A stretch of DNA of 8,488 nt from JAVBLF01 sp031553675 (GCA_031553675.1 JAVBLF010000028.1:1-8488), one strand, 5' to 3'; shown: positions 1-5,574, numbered from the stretch's first letter. Program-made: numbers and translations. Notes: a model not told the origin generated them from the sequence alone.

Positions 1-372
1 CGAACCGCGGCGGCCATCGTGCAGCTCCAGCAGGAGGGTGCCGATCTGATCGCCGTGACAGGGGGGATGAGCGTCGATCCGGACGATCGGACGCCCGCTG
101 CCATTCGCCGCGCCGGAACTGAGATCGTTACCTATGGCGCGCCCGCCTTGCCGGGAGCGATGTTTTTGCTCGGCTACCTCGGCGAAACGCCCGTCGTCGG
201 CTTGCCGGGTTGCGTCATGTACCACAAAGTGAGCATTTTCGACTTAATCGTGCCGCGCATCCTCGCGGGAGAACGCCCGACACGCGCCGACATCAAACGG
301 CTGGCATTGGGCGGTCAGTGCCGCAATTGCAGCGATTGCCATTTCCCGAATTGCAGCTTCGGCAAGGGCTAA
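1..372 (+). CDS. Molybdopterin-binding protein (MoeA/MogA-like domain), 3' part only
   Basis: The frame is open from base 1, so the gene starts upstream of the window and the GTG at 19 is internal. The 123 visible residues carry a molybdopterin-binding (MogA/MoeA/CinA-type) fold: a DLIAVTGGMSVDPDDRTP stretch (nucleotide/pterin-binding loop with GG and the DD acid pair), then PGAMFLLGYLG and VVGLPGCVMY. The C-terminus has a Cys cluster of the form CxxCxxCxFPxCxFGKG. From family knowledge, Bacillota molybdopterin-binding proteins associated with molybdenum hydroxylase maturation often end in such a cluster; it is not part of classical MoeA. The likely role is cytoplasmic molybdenum cofactor handling or sensing, but the substrate step cannot be read from this fragment. 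The next gene begins 4 nt after its stop, suggesting one transcript. Confidence 0.85.
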   Translation, partial: RTAAAIVQLQQEGADLIAVTGGMSVDPDDRTPAAIRRAGTEIVTYGAPALPGAMFLLGYLGETPVVGLPGCVMYHKVSIFDLIVPRILAGERPTRADIKRLALGGQCRNCSDCHFPNCSFGKG

Positions 373-376
373 ACCG

Positions 377-1441
377 ATGCGTCGTCTGCCCTTTATGGAC
401 AATCTCCGTAGCATCGCCGTGTTGATGCTCTTTCCCTATCACACCTGCATGGTGTACAACGGCTTCGAGAGTTTTTACGTCAAGGACGGCGTCGTGCCCG
501 CTTTCAGCGCTTTCATCGCGTTTTGCCATCCTGTCTATATGCAGTTGATGTTCGCACTGGCGGGCGTGAGCGCCTCGTATGCCCTCGAACGGCGCTCGCT
601 GGGGGCATACGCGTTGGAGCGGGTGAAGCGCGTTTTGGTGCCGCTGATCGTCGGTCTGCTTTTGATCGTACCCATGCAGACTTATTACGCGGAACGCTTT
701 CACAACGGCTACACGGGGGGCTACTTGGCGCAGTATGCGAAGTTTTTCACGCCGGGGCCCGATTGGTCGGGTTATCACGGCGGCTTTACCCCGGGTCATT
801 TGTGGTTTCTCGCCTATCTATTTGTCATCTCGATCGCGGCCATTCCGCTCATCGTCGTGGGGCGAAAACGCGCCGCGCAACCTTCGTCCCCCGCATGGAC
901 GCTGCCCAAACTCTTTGCGCTCGCCATCATTCCTTTGCTCATGCAGCCGATCGCCGATATCGGCGGAAAGAGCCTGGGAGAGTTTTTCGCGTTTTTTCTT
1001 CTGGGATACTTCGTCTTGTCGCGCGGTGCCGTGCAGCGTTTGCTAGCAAACATAAGTTTGTTTTTGACGATCTGTGCGTGTCTGCTCGCATGTCTCAATG
1101 TGGTCTTTGTATTGCGTGGCAGCGTCGGCCATTGGGGCCTTTGGTTTGACGCATACGCAGAATGGTTGAGTTGGGTAGGGGTTTTGGCGCTCGTCGGACT
1201 CGGGCGTCGCCACCTCAATCGCGAATCGGCAATCGGCCGCTATTTGGCGCGCGCCTCGTTTCCCATCTATGTATTCCATCAATCCTTCGTCGTGATGGCC
1301 GCCTATTATGCGTTGTCGTTGACCGCCGCAACCGCGCTCCAGGTGGCGTTCATTCTGGTGATCAGCTTCGTTTTGACGATCGCTGCCTATGAAATCGCAA
1401 GCCGCCACCGCGTGGCGCGCATTTTGTTCGGCATCAAGTAA
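377..1441 (+). CDS. Membrane acyltransferase, acyltransferase-3 family
   Basis: The 354-residue protein is very hydrophobic, with roughly ten predicted membrane segments. The N-terminus has the family's opening motif, MDNLRSIAVLMLFPYH (residues 7-22), in which His22 matches the conserved catalytic histidine of acyltransferase-3 proteins. Other supporting segments are a basic loop RVKRVLVP (about 82-89) and GHLWFLAYLF (about 140-149). Family members transfer acetyl, succinyl or similar acyl groups to sugars, peptidoglycan, lipids or antibiotics at the cytoplasmic membrane; the acceptor here is unknown. The start is ATG 377, with AAGGG at 364-368 placed 8 nt upstream inside the end of the preceding gene. 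Close spacing implies co-transcription with the molybdopterin-binding protein, although no functional link is obvious. No clear terminator follows. Confidence 0.88.
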   Translation: MRRLPFMDNLRSIAVLMLFPYHTCMVYNGFESFYVKDGVVPAFSAFIAFCHPVYMQLMFALAGVSASYALERRSLGAYALERVKRVLVPLIVGLLLIVPMQTYYAERFHNGYTGGYLAQYAKFFTPGPDWSGYHGGFTPGHLWFLAYLFVISIAAIPLIVVGRKRAAQPSSPAWTLPKLFALAIIPLLMQPIADIGGKSLGEFFAFFLLGYFVLSRGAVQRLLANISLFLTICACLLACLNVVFVLRGSVGHWGLWFDAYAEWLSWVGVLALVGLGRRHLNRESAIGRYLARASFPIYVFHQSFVVMAAYYALSLTAATALQVAFILVISFVLTIAAYEIASRHRVARILFGIK

Positions 1442-1454
1442 CGGCGAAAAGGGC

Positions 1455-1483
1455 TTGGAAACGAGAGGGAAGCATGCTAGAAT
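1455..1483 (+). promoter_or_regulatory. Sigma-A-type promoter of the tyrosine recombinase gene
   Basis: TTGGAA (1455-1460) and TAGAAT (1478-1483) are separated by exactly 17 bp, and TG at 1475-1476 makes an extended -10. Transcription would begin near 1490, about 50 nt upstream of the start codon. The recombinase is therefore probably transcribed independently of the acyltransferase that ends 14 bp earlier. Confidence 0.7.
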
Positions 1484-1500
1484 GGAGCCATATAAGTATT

Positions 1501-1534
1501 CGCTAAAGACAGCTTTAACGAAGTGTTTAGGAGG
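1501..1534 (+). promoter_or_regulatory. Leader hairpin and start-deciding Shine-Dalgarno site of the recombinase
   Basis: AGGAGG at 1529-1534 is a full-consensus ribosome binding site. ATG 1536 lies only 1 nt after it, whereas ATG 1542 lies at 7 nt, so 1542 is preferred as the start. Just upstream, 1501-1520 forms a small dyad (CG, TAAAG / CTTTA, CG with one mismatch and a 4-nt loop). It could be a weak mRNA hairpin or a protein-binding site; no function is shown. Confidence 0.65.
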
Positions 1535-1541
1535 TATGACG

Positions 1542-2594
1542 ATGGGAGAGAGCTACCAAAACGAACGCGATCAAAAAGCCATCGAGCAGACCCGCGCGTT
1601 GTTGCGCGAGCTTCCGCCTTTTTGCGGCGTGTTTTTGCGCGGCATCGAAAGCACGACGAGCGCTCTGACGCGCCGCGCGTATGCGTCCGATCTCAACACC
1701 TTCTTCCGCTTTCTCTGTACAGAAACCGCGGAATTCGCCGACCAAAATCCGCGCGATTTTAAGCTGTCCTCACTTGAATGCGTCCAATCGGAACAAATCG
1801 AAGAATATCTGTCCTATCTTGGATACTACGTGGACGATCAGACGCTGCACGTGCAGCAGAATCGCGACAAAGCAAAGGCGCGCAAGCTGTCATCCTTGCG
1901 CGCGCTCTACAAGTATTTCTGTAAAAAAAAGAAATTAAAAGCCAACGTCGCTGCGCTGGTCGATCCGCCGAAGCTACACGACAAAGCGATCGTGCGTTTG
2001 GAAACGGACGAGGCCGCGAAGCTGATCGACGGCGTGGAAGGCGGGCACGGCCTGAGCAAGCAGCAAAAGCGCTACCACAGCAAGACACAGTGGCGCGACG
2101 CGGCAATCCTGGCGATGTTTCTGGGGACGGGGATCCGCGTGAGCGAACTGGTGGGGCTGAATCTCAGCGACATCGACGCGGAAACCCAAGCCTTTCGCGT
2201 CACGCGCAAAGGCGGCGCCGAAGTGCAGCTCTACTATGGCGACGAAGTAGCCGAAGCGCTCCACGCGTTTTTGCAGCATCGCGCACTCGAGACGGCGCTA
2301 GACGGGCACGAGGATGCCCTGTTTTTGTCGATGCAGCAGCGGCGCATCACGACGCGCGCCGTGCAAAACCTGGTCAAGAAGTACGCCGACGCAGCGGTAC
2401 CCCTCAAGCGAATATCACCGCACAAACTGCGGAGCACGTTTGGCACCATGCTCTACGAGGAAACGGGCGACATCTACCTCGTCGCGGACGTACTGGGCCA
2501 CAGCGATGTCAACACGACGCGGAAGCATTACGCGGCACAATCCGACCAAAACCGTCGGCGAGCGGCGCGGGCGATCAAGCTGCGGGATGAATGA
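1542..2594 (+). CDS. Tyrosine recombinase, XerS-like
   Basis: This 350-residue site-specific recombinase cuts and rejoins DNA through a tyrosine. An N-terminal core-binding (SAM-like) domain spans about residues 25-135, and the catalytic domain about 150-340. All catalytic residues are visible: Arg199 (GTGIRVSE), Lys223 (TRKGG), His294 and Arg297 (SPHKLRSTF), His320 (LGHSDVNTT) and Tyr330 (KHYA). Length and layout, including the insertion around the LSKQQKRYHSKTQWRD segment before the first Arg motif, recall XerS, the single recombinase that resolves chromosome dimers in streptococci, more than the roughly 300-residue XerC/XerD. It has its own promoter and a strong Shine-Dalgarno. Its neighbours are housekeeping genes and it lies about 2.8 kb from the prophage, so a chromosomal Xer-type role is more likely than phage integration. 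A degenerate mobile-element integrase is the alternative. Confidence 0.88.
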   Translation: MGESYQNERDQKAIEQTRALLRELPPFCGVFLRGIESTTSALTRRAYASDLNTFFRFLCTETAEFADQNPRDFKLSSLECVQSEQIEEYLSYLGYYVDDQTLHVQQNRDKAKARKLSSLRALYKYFCKKKKLKANVAALVDPPKLHDKAIVRLETDEAAKLIDGVEGGHGLSKQQKRYHSKTQWRDAAILAMFLGTGIRVSELVGLNLSDIDAETQAFRVTRKGGAEVQLYYGDEVAEALHAFLQHRALETALDGHEDALFLSMQQRRITTRAVQNLVKKYADAAVPLKRISPHKLRSTFGTMLYEETGDIYLVADVLGHSDVNTTRKHYAAQSDQNRRRAARAIKLRDE

Positions 2595-2614
2595 TGCTGG
2601 AGCGCCTGCCGCGA

Positions 2615-3079
2615 TCAGCCCTTCGCGATCGCTTCAACGTATGCATGCGGCATCATGGAACGCTCGACGACCTGATCGATTGTCATGCCTTGGTTGATGA
2701 GACGTTTCACGGCATCTTCCATGCGCTCGCCGACCTCGATGATGTGGCGATCTGGGTCGTACATGCGCACGACGCGTTGGCCCCAATCGTATTCTCTGAC
2801 CGGATGCAGTAAACAGATGTCGGGCTTCTGCTCCAAGCGTTCGAGGAAGGTGTCGAGGTCGTCGGCCTCGAAGTAAAGCTCGAAGCAATGCGGCTGGAAC
2901 ACGATCGATTCCGGATCGAGTCCGGCCAGCCAATCAAAATCCTGTTGCAGCGCGAGCCCGCCATAAAACGAGAGGTTGCGGCCGAAATCGAATTCGACTT
3001 CGAGGCCGAAAAGGTCTTCGTAAAAAGCGCGGCTAATGGCGATGTCTTTGACAGCGATCAGTGATGATACGAATTTCAT
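2615..3079 (-). CDS. VOC (glyoxalase/bleomycin-resistance) family protein
   Basis: The 154-residue protein has the vicinal-oxygen-chelate fold: an opening strand and helix MKFVSSLIAVKDIAISRAFY with YEDLFGLEVEFD, a second half with CFELYFEADDLDTFLERL (about 65-82), and the closing VRMYDPDRHIIEVGE (about 104-118), whose Glu116 corresponds to the usual metal-ligand strand. Family members are metal-dependent lyases, dioxygenases or binding proteins; the substrate here is unknown. A helical tail of about 35 residues (about 120-154) follows the fold. The ATG at 3079 overlaps the rnhA stop in an ATGA, indicating translational coupling as last gene of the proC-rnhA operon. The frame stays open further upstream, but that stretch lies inside rnhA in another frame and is not part of this protein. 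It converges with the recombinase gene, leaving only 20 bp between the stops. Confidence 0.85.
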   Translation of the reverse strand: MKFVSSLIAVKDIAISRAFYEDLFGLEVEFDFGRNLSFYGGLALQQDFDWLAGLDPESIVFQPHCFELYFEADDLDTFLERLEQKPDICLLHPVREYDWGQRVVRMYDPDRHIIEVGERMEDAVKRLINQGMTIDQVVERSMMPHAYVEAIAKG

Positions 3080-3528
3080 GGCGACTCCCCTTCCCTGCCC
3101 TTGGCAATCGCGGCGCGCGCGAGCGCGTCGCAGCGGTTGTTGCGTTCGTTGTCGCTGTGGCCTTTGACCTTGATAAACCTGACGGCATGGATGTCGCAAA
3201 GTTCCAGCAAGCGCTCCCAGAGATCGCGGTTCTCGACGTCTTTCTTCGTGCTGGTTTTCCAGCCGTTGCGCTGCCAGTTGTCGAGCCATTTTTGCTGAAA
3301 GGCGTTGCACAGATAAGCGCTGTCGGAATAAATCTGCACGCGGCACGGTTCCTTCAAGGCGGCGAGTCCTTCGATAGCGCCCATCAATTCCATGCGGTTG
3401 TTGGTGCTCAAGGCTTCGTATCCGGAAAGTTCTTTCTCCGCGCTGCCAAACCGAAGAATGGCGCCCCATCCGGCAGGGCCAGGATTGCCGGAACACGCGC
3501 CGTCAGTATAGATCTCGACTTCTTTCAT
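3076..3528 (-). CDS. rnhA: Ribonuclease HI
   Basis: This 150-residue type 1 RNase H degrades the RNA strand of RNA-DNA hybrids (R-loops, primer remnants) in the cytoplasm. The complete active site aligns with the E. coli enzyme: Asp9 (YTDGACSGNPGP), Glu47 (NNRMELM), Asp69 (YSDSAY), His124 (KGHSDNE) and Asp134 (RCDALA). The basic-protrusion/handle region WLDNWQRNGWKTSTKKDV (about 81-98) is present, as in the bacterial housekeeping form. ATG 3528 is chosen because it gives an N-terminus matching the family; in-frame starts further upstream lie within proC and lack a ribosome site. Only a weak AAGG-like site precedes it, and it lies 4 nt after the proC stop, so translation probably depends on coupling to proC. 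The 3' end overlaps the VOC gene by 4 nt. Confidence 0.95.
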   Translation of the reverse strand: MKEVEIYTDGACSGNPGPAGWGAILRFGSAEKELSGYEALSTNNRMELMGAIEGLAALKEPCRVQIYSDSAYLCNAFQQKWLDNWQRNGWKTSTKKDVENRDLWERLLELCDIHAVRFIKVKGHSDNERNNRCDALARAAIAKGREGESP

Positions 3529-3532
3529 GGCC

Positions 3533-4360
3533 TTAGTCGCGGTGATCGGCATTTTGAGTGGCAGCGGCCATGGCGTCGCATTTTTGTTTGCAAACGTGAA
3601 CGGCATCGATCAGAGCCGCGCGAAAACCGCCCTGTTCGAGTGCGGCGACGGCTTCGATCGTCGTGCCGCCCGGTGAACATACGTTGTCTTTGAGTTGGCC
3701 GGGGTGCTGACCGGTTTCGAGCACCATACGCGCGGCGCCGAGAAGCGTTTGGGCGGCAAGTTCTTGCGCAAGCGCCCGCGGCAATCCTTCACGAACGCCC
3801 CCATCTGCCAGCGCTTCGATGAACAAAAATGCATAGGCAGGCCCGCTCCCACTCACGGCCGTACCCGCATCGATCAGCGTTTCCTCCATCCAGTAGACGC
3901 GGCCGATGCCAGAGAATAACGCCTCGGCAAAATCGCGTTCGAGCGGTTGAAAGTCGCTCGCCTTGCTGAGCATGCTGACGCCCTCAGAGACGAGTGCGGG
4001 CGTATTCGGCATGACGCGAAGGATGCGGCATATCCCGTCGGCGCAGTCACGCAAGGTTCTCGTCGCCACGCCGGCAGCGATCGAGATGACAGCTTTGTCG
4101 CGGAGGTCTTCGCCGAGTTCCCGAAGGATGCTCTGCACCTGATAGGGCTTGACGGCGATCAAGATAACGTCGGCAAAACGCGCAAGGTCGCGCAGCGAAT
4201 CGGTGAGGACGAGGCCGGGAATCTTTTCCTTGGCGGCCTCCATCGCGGGGCGAAAGTGGTCGTATAAGGCAATTTCAGAAGGCTGAACGCAACCGCTTTG
4301 GCATGCGCCCAACAAGATCGCAGATCCCATATGTCCGATGCCGATGAATCCGAGTTTCAA
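3533..4360 (-). CDS. proC: Pyrroline-5-carboxylate reductase
   Basis: The 275-residue enzyme carries out the last step of proline synthesis, the NAD(P)H-dependent reduction of 1-pyrroline-5-carboxylate to proline, in the cytoplasm. The Rossmann motif GxGxxG is at Gly7-Gly12 (GFIGIGHMGSA). It is followed by VILIAVKPYQV (about 65-75), VMPNTPA (117-122), GSGPAY (171-176) and SPGGTT (229-234), the last belonging to the P5CR signature helix region. Length is normal for ProC. The start codon is TTG at 4360, supported by GGGGAG 8 nt upstream (4369-4374) and by the N-terminus beginning right at the Rossmann strand; an ATG alternative would remove that strand. It is the first gene of the proC-rnhA-VOC operon. 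A glutamate kinase/ProA pair is not adjacent. Confidence 0.95.
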   Translation of the reverse strand: MKLGFIGIGHMGSAILLGACQSGCVQPSEIALYDHFRPAMEAAKEKIPGLVLTDSLRDLARFADVILIAVKPYQVQSILRELGEDLRDKAVISIAAGVATRTLRDCADGICRILRVMPNTPALVSEGVSMLSKASDFQPLERDFAEALFSGIGRVYWMEETLIDAGTAVSGSGPAYAFLFIEALADGGVREGLPRALAQELAAQTLLGAARMVLETGQHPGQLKDNVCSPGGTTIEAVAALEQGGFRAALIDAVHVCKQKCDAMAAATQNADHRD

Positions 4361-4419
4361 ACTGATCTCTCCCCTGCTGCGCTACGTGAATCCAAAGCGC
4401 AGTCGAAATTCTTTTCAAC

Positions 4420-4448
4420 ATCATACCAGTTTCTGCGCCAAGTTACAA
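4420..4448 (-). promoter_or_regulatory. Promoter of the proC-rnhA-VOC operon
   Basis: Read on the minus strand, TTGTAA (complement of 4443-4448) and TATGAT (complement of 4420-4425) are 17 bp apart, with TGG directly before the -10 (extended -10). Transcription would begin near 4413, giving a leader of about 50 nt before the TTG start of proC. It is divergent from the tRNA-Trp promoter, with only 15 bp between the two -35 boxes. Confidence 0.65.
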
Positions 4449-4463
4449 CGCGACAAAAGCTGC

Positions 4464-4492
4464 TTGACGAGCGCACCGACCTGTACTATAAT
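4464..4492 (+). promoter_or_regulatory. Promoter of tRNA-Trp
   Basis: TTGACG (4464-4469) and a perfect TATAAT (4487-4492) with a 17-bp spacer. This is the strongest promoter in the window, as expected for a stable RNA gene. The predicted start is near 4499, about 34 nt before the mature tRNA. Confidence 0.85.
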
Positions 4493-4502
4493 AAAAAACG
4501 CG

Positions 4503-4526
4503 CGATGAAGCCACGAGTCTTCATCG
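4503..4526 (+). other. Perfect hairpin in the 5' leader of pre-tRNA-Trp
   Basis: CGATGAAG (4503-4510) and CTTCATCG (4519-4526) form an exact 8-bp stem with an 8-nt loop. The stem lies between the predicted transcription start and the tRNA 5' end (6 nt gap), so it would be removed by RNase P. Because it is a dyad just downstream of the promoter, it could equally be a DNA operator. Confidence 0.5.
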
Positions 4527-4532
4527 TATCAT

Positions 4533-4606
4533 AGGGGCATGGTGTAATGGTAACACGTGGGTCTCCAAAACCTTTGTTGAGGGTTCGAGTCCTTCTGCCC
4601 CTGCCA
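4533..4606 (+). tRNA. tRNA-Trp (anticodon CCA)
   Basis: A full cloverleaf can be folded. The acceptor stem is AGGGGCA/TGCCCCT with discriminator G and an encoded CCA. The D stem is GTGT/ACAC, the anticodon loop CTCCAAA (anticodon CCA at 34-36, T33, A37), and the T arm GAGGG-TTCGAGT-CCTTC. The sequence is close to the Bacillus tRNA-Trp, including the same anticodon loop and acceptor stem. The outermost anticodon-stem pair is a T-T mismatch. It has its own promoter and terminator, so it is a single-gene transcription unit. Confidence 0.95.
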
Positions 4607-4609
4607 CGT

Positions 4610-4655
4610 AAAGAACACTGGAACATCCTTGAAGGACATTCCAGTGTTCTTTTTT
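4610..4655 (+). terminator. Rho-independent terminator of tRNA-Trp
   Basis: AAAGAACACTGGAA (4610-4623) pairs perfectly with TTCCAGTGTTCTTT (4639-4652), with an additional inner stem TCCT/AGGA, followed by a run of T to 4655. It begins 4 nt after the tRNA CCA end. Confidence 0.9.
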
Positions 4656-4768
4656 GTTTGCATGAGCACATCGCACGTTCCCTGATGCCCAATTCTTATT
4701 CCGTGGCCAACGATGAGGAGCGCTTCGAGCGACGTTCTCTGCTTCGAAACGAGGATTGTTGCAACCCC

Positions 4769-4797
4769 TTGCAAATCGGCCAGACATGCCGTATAAT
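4769..4797 (+). promoter_or_regulatory. Promoter of tRNA-Val
   Basis: TTGCAA (4769-4774) and a perfect TATAAT (4792-4797) are separated by 17 bp. The start would fall near 4804, only about 8 nt before the mature tRNA. Nothing recognisable was seen between the preceding terminator and this promoter (4656-4768). Confidence 0.8.
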
Positions 4798-4811
4798 GTA
4801 TTTGCTGTCTT

Positions 4812-4888
4812 GGGAATGTAGCTCAGTTGGTTAGAGCGCTACGTTCACATCGTAGAAGTCGTGGGTTCGAGTCCCTCCATTCCCACCA
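4812..4888 (+). tRNA. tRNA-Val (anticodon CAC)
   Basis: The cloverleaf folds cleanly. The acceptor stem is GGGAATG/CATTCCC with discriminator A and an encoded CCA. The D stem is GCTC/GAGC with an AGTTGGTTA loop, the anticodon stem CTACG/CGTAG with loop TTCACAT (anticodon CAC), the variable loop AAGTC, and the T arm GTGGG-TTCGAGT-CCCTC with one T-T mismatch. It reads GUG valine codons. It has its own promoter, and its CCA end overlaps the terminator inverted repeat. Its 3' end is the first candidate for the integration site of the prophage that lies downstream. Confidence 0.95.
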
Positions 4889-4932
4889 TAGAAAAACCGC
4901 CTATCTCGAAGGATTGGGCGGTTTTTCTATGG
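4886..4932. terminator. Bidirectional terminator: perfect 16-bp inverted repeat
   Basis: CCATAGAAAAACCGCC (4886-4901) is exactly mirrored by GGCGGTTTTTCTATGG (4917-4932) around a 15-nt loop. The GC core is flanked by A5 and T5, so it can terminate tRNA-Val on the plus strand and the small gene at 5052-5309 on the minus strand. The left arm begins with the last three bases of the tRNA (CCA). Confidence 0.85.
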
Positions 4933-4981
4933 TCGCAGTCGGCTTTCTTTGTGGCACATTACGCACTTAATCCATGTTGGG

Positions 4982-5004
4982 GGTGGGTCAAAAGGTGGGT
5001 CAAA
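4982..5004. repeat. Two tandem copies of GGTGGGTCAAA
   Basis: GGTGGGTCAAA occurs at 4982-4992 and again at 4994-5004, separated by one A, giving a 12-bp period. It lies about 95 bp beyond the tRNA-Val 3' end. Short direct repeats beside a tRNA attachment site are typical of integrase arm-binding sites; that role is an inference. Confidence 0.6.
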
Positions 5005-5051
5005 GATGCAACAGACCGATTCAGAACTGTCCCTTAGACGAATCGCTTCCG

Positions 5052-5309
5052 CTACTTCCTCTCCATAAACCAGCGTGGGTCTTCGAAGTAAAGCCACTTT
5101 CTCTGCCCCATAATCATGCATTCGAAGCCTATCCCTATGCCGCCGGCCTTCGTCGAAGCCTTGGGCTTTACTTGCAGGACATCGTCAATTTCGTATTCGC
5201 GCCCATCCTCCCATGTGATGGCAAGTGGGCGCATAGCGCCCTCAAGAGAGAAGTTCACGCGTACTGCAACATAGGCTTTCTTCTCGTTCACGTATTCGAT
5301 GTTCCGCAT
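5052..5309 (-). CDS. Small hypothetical protein with PLAITWEDGREYEID motif
   Basis: I do not recognise a named function. The 85 residues look like one compact, soluble, strand-rich domain: YVAVRVNFSLEG, then PLAITWEDGREYEIDDVLQV (about residues 28-47), a KASTKAGGIGIGFECMI segment, and WLYFEDPRWFMERK at the C-terminus. From memory, small unannotated proteins of similar length and pattern (WEDG.., ID.V, KAGG.G, FEE/D.RWF) occur in Bacillota; a search is required to confirm this. ATG 5309 has AGAAGG 9 nt upstream and a promoter at 5350-5378. No signal peptide or membrane segment is visible. It stands between tRNA-Val and the prophage terminator, so it may be host DNA or the outermost phage (cargo) gene. 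Confidence 0.75.
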   Translation of the reverse strand: MRNIEYVNEKKAYVAVRVNFSLEGAMRPLAITWEDGREYEIDDVLQVKPKASTKAGGIGIGFECMIMGQRKWLYFEDPRWFMERK

Positions 5310-5349
5310 GTTATCGAACCTTCTTTCGCGGGAATGTTTGTTTGCACAT

Positions 5350-5378
5350 AGTATAGCACCGCCATTTCAACGCGACAA
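5350..5378 (-). promoter_or_regulatory. Promoter of the 85-residue protein gene
   Basis: On the minus strand, TTGTCG (complement of 5373-5378) and TATACT (complement of 5350-5355) are 17 bp apart. The leader would be about 35 nt before ATG 5309, including the AGAAGG ribosome site. Confidence 0.6.
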
Positions 5379-5385
5379 GCGAACG

Positions 5386-5397
5386 GAACAAATATTC
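5386..5397. promoter_or_regulatory. LexA-box-like sequence upstream of the small gene
   Basis: GAACAAATATTC matches the Gram-positive SOS core GAAC-N4-GTTC at seven of eight specified bases (GAAC-AAAT-ATTC). It sits 7 bp upstream of the -35 box of the small gene. One mismatch in a short motif can occur by chance, and a repressor would more usually overlap the promoter, so this is tentative. Confidence 0.3.
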
Positions 5398-5402
5398 TCA
5401 TC

Positions 5403-5428
5403 AAAAAAAGCGGGGCCGTGGCCCCGCT
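5403..5428 (-). terminator. Terminator of the prophage late operon
   Basis: Read on the minus strand, AGCGGGGCC and GGCCCCGCT form a 9-bp, very GC-rich stem followed directly by seven T residues (complement of 5403-5409). It closes the leftward operon that ends with the holin gene. Confidence 0.92.
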
Positions 5429-5574
5429 CTCCAAGTATAGGGATTCAAGCTACAAACGACGGCGCGCGCCCTACTGGTTCAGGCAAGCCACTTGGCTTAC
5501 AGAGACGGGAAAAGAAGCGTGCGCAATCCTATTTCATATGACCGCCCCCTGCCCGCATTGGATTTGTCACTCAA
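5429..5574 (-). other. Untranslated stretch between holin stop and late terminator
   Basis: No gene of credible length is seen on either strand in these 146 bp. The stretch holds a GGCGCGCGCC palindrome (5461-5470), a small AAGCCA/TGGCTT inverted repeat (about 5485-5498) and, on the minus strand, AGGGGG (complement of 5545-5550) placed 7 nt before a two-codon frame ATG AAA TAG (complement of 5529-5537). It would be the 3' untranslated part of the late mRNA. Confidence 0.5.

Noticed and set aside
1389..1541. Earlier start for the recombinase inside the acyltransferase gene
   Set aside because: It would overlap the upstream gene and the promoter at 1455-1483; AGGAGG at 1529-1534 points to ATG 1542.
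2595..2640. Terminator between the convergent recombinase and VOC genes
   Set aside because: Only a GCGATCGC palindrome and a partial GCGATC/GATCGC stem are present, with no T run on either strand.
3080..3496. Extension of the VOC protein upstream to give 293 residues
   Set aside because: The added part is Arg-rich, lies in another frame inside rnhA, and the fold starts exactly at ATG 3079 with an ATGA junction.
3061..3693. Plus-strand open frame of 210 codons over rnhA/proC
   Set aside because: Antisense shadow of two well-identified genes in a GC-rich region.
4298..4534. Plus-strand frame covering the start of proC and its promoter
   Set aside because: Antisense to the proC 5' end, overlaps both promoters and the tRNA leader; no ribosome site.
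4486..4787. Minus-strand reading frames across tRNA-Trp (three overlapping frames of 68-88 codons)
   Set aside because: They are antisense to a clear tRNA gene and its terminator; frames of this type, with GAEGLEPSTKVLETHVLPLHH-like peptides, are well-known false proteins arising from tRNA antisense translation.
4927..5121. Minus-strand 64-codon frame ending in DPPFDPPPTW
   Set aside because: It overlaps the better supported 85-residue gene out of frame, has no ribosome site, and its Pro-rich part is just the translation of the GGTGGGTCAAA tandem repeat; it was also considered as an integrase C-terminus, but nothing upstream supports this.
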